From assembly GCF_937616625.2 (NCBI RefSeq), contig NC_065575.1, positions 23,794,001 through 23,858,000 on the forward strand: a DNA stretch of 64,000 nucleotides, in the 5' to 3' direction. Position 1 is the stretch's first letter; every line of letters begins with the position of its first letter. The notes beneath the pieces are model-generated. The model searched no databases and had not been told where the DNA came from. It saw only the letters and a list, made by a program, of their open reading frames with translations. Both the position numbers and the translations under genes were made by a program. This stretch comes from Mercurialis annua. Taxonomy: Eukaryota; Streptophyta; Magnoliopsida; Malpighiales; Euphorbiaceae. This document shows positions 57,001-64,000 of the stretch, in pieces.

Positions 57001-60000
57001 AACATTTAAAATGTTACGAAACTCTTTTTAGTAATTTAATCCAAAGGTTTACAAACGTTACAAAACAAATCCAAACGTTTCACCTTTTTAGTTATTTAAG
57101 CGAAACGTTTACCCTTTTTAGCGATTTAAGCCAAACTTTTACAAACGTTACGAAACAAATCCAAACGTTTCACCTTTTTAGCGATTTAAGCCAAACGTTT
57201 ACAAACAGTACGAAACAAATCCAAACGTTTCTCCTTTTTAGCGATTTAAGCCAAACGTTTACAAATGCTACGAAACAAATCCATTTATTTCACCTTTTTA
57301 GTAATTTCATCCAAACATTTACAAACGTTAAAAAACAAATCCAAGCAATTCACCTTTTCAGAAATTTAAGCCAAACGTTTACAAACATTAGGAAACAAAT
57401 CCAAGCGTTTTACCTTTTTAGCAATTTAAGCCAAACGTTTTCAAACGTTACGAAACAAATCCAAACGTTTTCCCTTTTTAGCGGTTTAAGCCAAACGTTT
57501 ACAAACGTTACAAAAAATCCAAACGTTTTACCTTTTTAGCAATTTATGCCAAACGTTACGAAATAAATCCAAGCGTTTCACTTTTTTAGCAATTTAAATC
57601 CAAAGGTTTCACCTTTTTAGCTAATCCAGCCAAACGTTTACAAACATTACGAAACAAATCCAAATGTTTTACCTTTTTAGTGATTTAATCTAAACGTTTA
57701 ACCTTTTTAGCGAATTAAGCCAAACGTTTATAAACGTTACTAAATAAATCCAAATGTTTCACCTTTTTAGCGATTTAAACCGAACGTTGAAAAACGTTAC
57801 GAAAGAAATCCAAATATTTAAAACGTTACGAAACCCTTTTTAGCAATTTAAGCCAAACGTTTACAAACGTTACGAAACAAATCCAAACGTTTCACCTTTT
57901 TCCTGAATTAAGCCAAATGTTTAACCTTTTTAGCGATTTAAGCCAAACGTTTACAAACATTAAGAAACAAATCCAAATGTTTTACCTTTTTAGCGATTTA
58001 ACCCAAACCTTTACAAACGGTATGAAACAAATCCAAATGTTTCCCCTTTTTAACGATATAAGCCAAACGTTTACAAACGCTACGAAACAAATCCAATTAT
58101 TTCACCTTTTCAGTAATTTAAGCCAAACATTTATAAACGTTACGAAACAAATCCAAGCGTTTCACCTCTTTAGCAATTTAAGCCAAATGTTTGCAAACGT
58201 TATGAAACAAATCAAAGCGTTTCACCTTTTTAGCAATTTAAGCGAATCGTTTACAAACGTTAAGAAACAAATCCAAGCTTTTTCACCTTTTTAGCAATTT
58301 AAGCCAAACGTGTATGAACGTTACGAAACAAATCCAAACGTTTCACCTTTTTAGCGATTTAAGCCGAACGTTTATAAACGTTACGAAACAAATCCAAACG
58401 ATTCACCTTTTTAGCGAAATAAGCCAAACGTTTACAAATGTTACGAAACAAATCCAAGCGTTTCACCTTATTAGCAATTTAAGCCAAACGTTTACAAACG
58501 TTATGAAACAAATTCAAGCGTTTCCCCTTTTTAGCAATTAAAGCCAAACGTTTACAAATGTTATGAAACAAATCCAAGCTTTTCACCTTTTTTAGCAATT
58601 TAAGGCAAACGTGTATGAACGTTACGAAACAAATCCAAACGTTTCACCTTTTTAGCGATTTAAGCCTAACATTTACAAACGTTACGAAACAAATCCAAAC
58701 GATTCACCTTTTTAGCGATTTAAGCCAAACGTTTACAAACGTTACGAAACAAATCTAAACGTTAACAAACGTTAAAAAAACAAATCCAAACGTTGTAACT
58801 TCTTAGCGATTTAAGCCAAACGTTTACAAACGTTACGAAAGAAAATCAAACGTTTCACCTTTAATGCGATTTAAGCCAAACGTTTACAAACGCTAAGAAA
58901 CAAAACCAAACGTTTAAAACGTTACGAAACAAATCCAAGCGTTCCACCTTTTTAGCAATTTAAGCCAAACCTTTACAAACGTAACGAAACAAATCCAAGC
59001 GTTTCACCTTTTTAGCAATTTAAGCCAAACGTTTACAAACGTTGCGAAACAAATCCAAACGTTTCCCTTTTTTAGCGATTTAAGCCAAACGTTTACAAAC
59101 GGCACGAAACAAATCCAAATATTTACCCTTTTTAGCGATTTAAGCCAAACTTTTACAAACATTACGAAATAAATCCAAACGTTTCACCTTTTTAGTGATT
59201 TAAGCCAAACGTTTAAAAATGTTACGAAAGAAATCCGAACGTTTAAAATGTTATGAAACCCTTTTTAGCAATTTAAGTCAAATGTTTACAAACATTACGA
59301 AACAAATCCAAACGTTTCACCTTTTTAGCGATTTAAGCCAAACGCTTACAATCGTTACGAAACAAATCCAAACGTTTCACCTTTTTAGCGATTTAAGCCA
59401 AACGTTTACAAACGTTACGAAACAAAACCAAACGTTTCATCTTTTTCGCGATTTAAGCGAAACGTTTACAAACCTTACGAAACAAAACAAAACGTTTCCC
59501 CTTTTTAGCGATTTAAGCCAAACGTTTACAAACTCTACGAAACATATCCAAACGTTTCACCTTTTTAGCGATTTAAGCCAAACGTTTACAAACGATACGA
59601 AACGAATACAAGCGTTTCACCTTTTTAGCAATTTACGCCAAACGATTACAAACGTTACGAAACATATCCAAACGTTTCCCCTTTTTAGCGATTTAAGCCA
59701 AACTATCACAAACGTTAACAAACGTTTCGAAACAAATCCAAATGGTTCACTTTCTTAGCGATTTAAGTCAAACGTTTACAAACGTTACGAAACAAAACCC
59801 AACGTACGACCTTTTTAGCGAAATAAGCCAAACATTTACAAATGTTACGAAACAAATCCAAGCGTTTCACCTTTTTGGCAATTTAAGCCAAACGTTTACA
59901 AACGTTGCGAAACAAATCCAAACGTTTACAAACATTACGAAACAAATTTAAACGTTTCACCTTTTTAGCAATTTAAGTCAAATATTTACAAAAGTTAAGA

Positions 60001-63000
60001 AACAAATCCAAACATTTCACCTTTTTAGCTATTTAAGCCAAACCTTACAAACGTTACGAAACAAAACCATACGTTCACCTTTTTGGCGATTTAAGCCAAA
60101 CGTTTACAAACATTATGAAACAAATTCTAACGTTTTCCCATTTTAGCAATTTAAGCCAAACGTTTAAAACGTTACGAAACAAATCCAAACGTTTCACCTT
60201 TTTGGCGATTTAAGACAAACGTTTACAAACGTTACGAAACAAATTCAAATGTTTCACCTTTTTAGCGATTGAAGCCAAACATTTACAAACGTAACTAAAC
60301 AAATCCAAACGTTTCACATTTTTAGCGATTTAAGCCAAACATTTACAAACGCTACGAAACAAAACCAAATGTTTCACCCTTTTAGCAATTTAAGCCAAAA
60401 GTTTAAAAACGTTATGAAACAAATCCAAGCGTTTCATCTTTTTAGTAATTTAAGCCAAACGTTTACAAACGTAACGAAACAAATCCAAGCGTTACATCTT
60501 TTTAGTAATTTAAGCAAAACATTTACAAACGTAACGAAACAAATCCAAGCGTTTCACCTATTTAGCAATTTAAGCCAAACGTTTACAAACGTTATGAAAC
60601 AAATCCAAACGTTTCACCTTTTTAGCGATTTAAGCCAAATGTTTACAAACGCTGCGAAAACAAAATACAAATGTTTCACCTTTTTAGAGATTTAAGCCAA
60701 ACGTTTACAAAACGCTACGAAACAAACCCAATCGTTTCATCTATTTAGCAATTTAAGCCAAACGTTTGCAAACGTTACGAACCAAATCCAAGCGTTTCAC
60801 CTTTTTAGAAATTTAAGCCAAACTTTACAAATATTACGAACCAAATCCAAGCGTTTCACCTTATTAGCAATTTAAGCCAAACGTTTACAAACGTTACGAA
60901 ACAAATCCAAACGTTTCTCGTTTTTAGCGATTTAAGCCAAACGTTTACAAATGTTACGAAACAAATCCAAGCGTTTCACCTTTTTAGCAATTTAAGCCAA
61001 ACGTTTACAAAAGTTACGAAACAAATCCAAACGTTTCTCGTTTTTAGCGATTTAAGCAAAACGTTTACAAACGTTACGAAACAAATCCAAACGTTTCACC
61101 GTTTTAGCAATTTAAGCCAAACGTTTACAAACGTTACGAAACAAATCCAAGCGTTTCACCTTTTTAGCAATTTAAACAAACGTTGAAAAACGTTACGAAA
61201 CAAATCCAAACATTAGCTATTTAAGCAAAACGTTTACAAACGTTACGAAACAAATCCAAACGTTTCACCTTTTTAGCAATTTAAGCCAAACGTTTACAAA
61301 CGTTACGAAACAAATCCAAAGGTTTCACCTTTTTAGCGATATAAGCCGAACGTTTACAAACATTACGAAAAAAACCAAACACATCACGTTTTTAGTGATT
61401 TAAGCCAAACGTTTACAAATGTTACGAAATAAATCAAAACATTTCACTTTTTTAGTGATTTAAGCCGAACGTTTACAAATGGTTAGAAACAAATCCAAAC
61501 GTTTCGCTTTTTCAATGATTTAAGCCATACGTTTACAAACGTTACGAAACAAAACCAAACATTTCACCTTTTTAGCGATTTAAGCCAAACGTTTACAAAT
61601 GTTACGAAACAAATCCAAACGTTTCAACTTTTTAGTTATATAAGCCAAACACTTAACCTTTTTAACGATTAAATCCAAACGTTTACAAACGTTACAAAAG
61701 AAATCCAAACGTTTCACCTTTTTGGCGATTTAAGCCAAATGTTTAAAAACGTTAGAAAGAAATCCTAACGTTCAAAACTTTACGAAACCCTTTTTAGCAA
61801 TTTAAACCAACGTTTACAAACGTTAAGAAACAAATCCAAATGTTTCACCTTTTAAGCGATTTAAGCCAAACGTTTACAAATGTTACGAAACAAATCCAAA
61901 CGTTTCACCTTTTTAGTGATATAAGCCAAACATTTACAAACGTTAAGAAACAAAATCAAACGTTTCATCTTTGTAGAGATTTAAGACAAACGTTTACAAA
62001 CGTTACGAAACAAATCCCACCTTTTTAGCTATTTAAGCCATACATTTACAAACGTTACGAAACAAATCCAAACGTTTCACTTTTTTAGCGATTTAAGCCA
62101 AACATTTACAAGCGTTACAAATAAATCCAAGCGTTTCACCTTTTTAGCAATTTAAGCCAAACGTTTACAAACGTTATGAAACAAATGCAAACGTTTGACC
62201 TTTTTAGCGATTTAAACCAAACATTTACAAACGTTACGAAACAAATCCAAAAGTTTCATATTTTAGCGATTTAAGCCAAACGTTTACAAACGTTGCGAAA
62301 CAAATACAAGAGTTTAACCCTTTTAGTGATTTAAGCCAAACGTTTAAAAACGTTGCGAAACAAATCCAAATGTTTCACCTTTTTAGCGATTTAAGCCAAA
62401 CTTTTACAAACGTTAAGAAACAAATCCAAACGTTACGAAACAAAACCAAACATTTACAAACGTTATGAAGCAAATCCAAGTGTTTCAGTTTTTTAACAAT
62501 TTAAGCCAAACTTTTACAAAAGTTGCGAAACAAATTCAAACGTTTCACCTTTTAAGCGATTTAAGCCAAACGTTTACAGACGTTACGAAACAAATCCAAA
62601 CGTTTCACCTTTTTAGAGATATAAGCCAAACGTTTACAAATGTTAAGAAACATAGCCAAACGTTTCCCCTTTTTAGTAATTTAAGCCACACGTTTTAAAA
62701 CGTTACGAAACAAATCCAAACGTTTCATCTTTTTAGCGATTTAATCCTAACATTTACAAACTTTACGAAACAAATCCAAACGTTTCACCTTTTTAGCGAT
62801 TCAAGCCAAACGTTTACAAAGGATAAGAAATAAATCGAAGCGTCTCACCTTTTTAGCAATTTAAGCCAAACGTTTACAAACGATACGAAATAAATCCAAA
62901 CATTTCACCTTTTTAACGATTTAAGTCAAACGTTTACAAATGTTATAAAACGAATCCAAACGTTTAATATTTTTAGGGATTTAAGCCAAACGTTTACAAA

Positions 63001-64000
63001 CGTTACGAAACAAATCCAAATGTTTCACCTTTTTAGTGATTTACGCCAAACGTTTACAAACGTTACGAAACAAATCCAAGTGTTTCACCTTTTTAGCTAT
63101 TTAGGCCAAACGTTTACAAAGGTTACGAAACAAATCCAAGCGTTTCACCTTTTTAGCAATTTAAGACAAACTTTTACAAACATTACGAAACAAATCCAAA
63201 TGTTTCACCTTTTTAGCGATTTAAACCGAACGTTTATAAAAGTTACGAAACAAGACCAAATGTTTCACCTTTTTAGCGATTTAAGCCAAACGTTACGGAA
63301 TAAATCCAAACGTTGCCCCATTTTAGCGATTTAAGCCAAACGTTTAAAACGTTACGAAACAAATCCAAACGTTTCACTTTTTTAGCGATTTAAGCCGAAC
63401 GTTTACAAACGTTACGAAACAAATCCAAACGTTTAATATTTTTAGCAATTTAAGCCAAACGTTTACAAATGTTACGAAACAAATCCAAACGTTTCATATT
63501 TTTATCAATTTAAGTCATACATTTACAAACGTTACGAAACAAATCCAAATGTTTCACCTTTTTAGTGATTTAAGCCAAACGTTTACAAACGTTACGAAAC
63601 AAATCCAAACGTTTCACCTTCTTAGCGATTTAAGCCAAACGTTTACAAACGTTACAAAACAAATCCAAACGTTACGAAACAAAACCAAATTTTTACAAAC
63701 ATTACGAAACAAATCCAAGCGTTTCACCTTTTTAACAATTTAACCCAAACGTTTACAAACGTTACGAAACTAATCCAAGCGTTTCACCTGTTTAGCAATT
63801 TAAGCCAAACTTTTACAAACGTTACGAAAAAAATCCAAACGTTTCACCTTTCTAGTTATTTAAGCTGAACGTTTACAAACGTTACGAAACGAAACCAAAA
63901 GTTTCACCTTTTTAGCGATTTAAGCAAAACGTTTACAAAAATTACAAAAAAAATCTAAACGTAACCCCATTTTAGCGATTTAAGCCAAACGTTTAAAACG
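54089..64000 (+). repeat. 60-bp satellite array, block D
   Basis: Continues block C after the CACTA element. The first ~3.9 kb shares the block C higher-order pattern: the run 41244-41483 matches 55358-55603, and the variant ATTTATTTTACC/ATTTATTTCACC recurs near 54408, 55240, 56469 and 57281. From about 58900 the array is more regular, with few partial monomers, and runs off the right edge. Many open frames (for example 59219-59758, 60369-60695 and 63020-63334) are the monomer frame. Confidence 0.97.
58275..58880 (+). repeat. About 300-bp local duplication (five-monomer unit)
   Basis: The rare variant AAACGTGTATGAACGTTACG follows GCTTTTTCACC at about 58275 and again GCTTTTCACC at about 58577. 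Flanking monomers match, so a five-monomer block was recently duplicated. This is the smallest clear higher-order step in the window. Confidence 0.75.

Noticed and set aside
59219..59758. Long open frames in the satellite (also 206-427, 3523-4106, 21426-21830, 26914-27477, 28243-28698, 39046-39429, 40838-41260, 57917-58294 and others) as real repeat proteins
   Set aside because: They are one frame of the 60-bp monomer, start at arbitrary ATG or alternative codons, have no conserved ends, and are broken by stops at irregular points. No promoter or gene context is visible.

Overview
This window is plant nuclear heterochromatin, not a bacterial or gene-rich region. The evidence is a set of long-LTR Ty3/Gypsy-type elements primed from initiator-Met tRNA (PBS TGGTATCAGAGC), a CACTA (En/Spm) DNA transposon, exon-intron structures with GT/AG splice sites, and a TTTAGGG telomere-type tract. 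I cannot name the species. A pericentromeric or other constitutively heterochromatic satellite block is the most likely setting. I see no intact host gene, rRNA, tRNA or CRISPR array.

Layout. The backbone is one AT-rich satellite with a 60-bp monomer, all in the same orientation. It occupies 1-7684, 21148-28797, 31997-42603 and 54089-64000, and transposable elements cut it into these four blocks. Larger higher-order repeats lie over the monomer: about 3.1 kb in the first two blocks, about 1.27-1.54 kb in the third block and the start of the fourth. Because 60 is a multiple of 3, one frame stays open for long stretches and gives spurious 'proteins' with a 20-residue period.

Insertions. (1) 7685-21147 is a Gypsy-type element (E1, plus strand) flanked by the 5-bp duplication TTCAC. 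It has two LTRs but only 63 bp of internal sequence. Its second LTR is split by a nested minus-strand element (E2, 10571-18820) that encodes only a 377-aa Gag and has a truncated 3' LTR. (2) 28798-31996 is a minus-strand element (E3, duplication CAAAA) reduced to a complete 3' LTR, a piece of internal DNA and about 20 bp of 5' LTR. (3) 42604-54088 is an 11.5-kb CACTA element (duplication ATT, near-identical inverted ends). It carries decayed Ptta/En/Spm-type transposase exons on the minus strand, a broken DUF1985/Ulp1-type gene on the plus strand, large internal tandem repeats, and a nested solo LTR (44759-47291, duplication AAACA) related to E2.

How it fits together. The satellite came first, and its higher-order register continues across the insertions, so the transposons arrived after amplification. 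No element here looks autonomous. Points worth a second look are the LTR-divergence paradox (nested E2 has more diverged LTRs than its host E1), palindrome clusters inside LTRs that change copy number, the loss of E1's promoter region at the E2 junction, the tandemly triplicated transposase exon in the CACTA element, and the internal symmetry and CpG-decay pattern of the 60-bp satellite.
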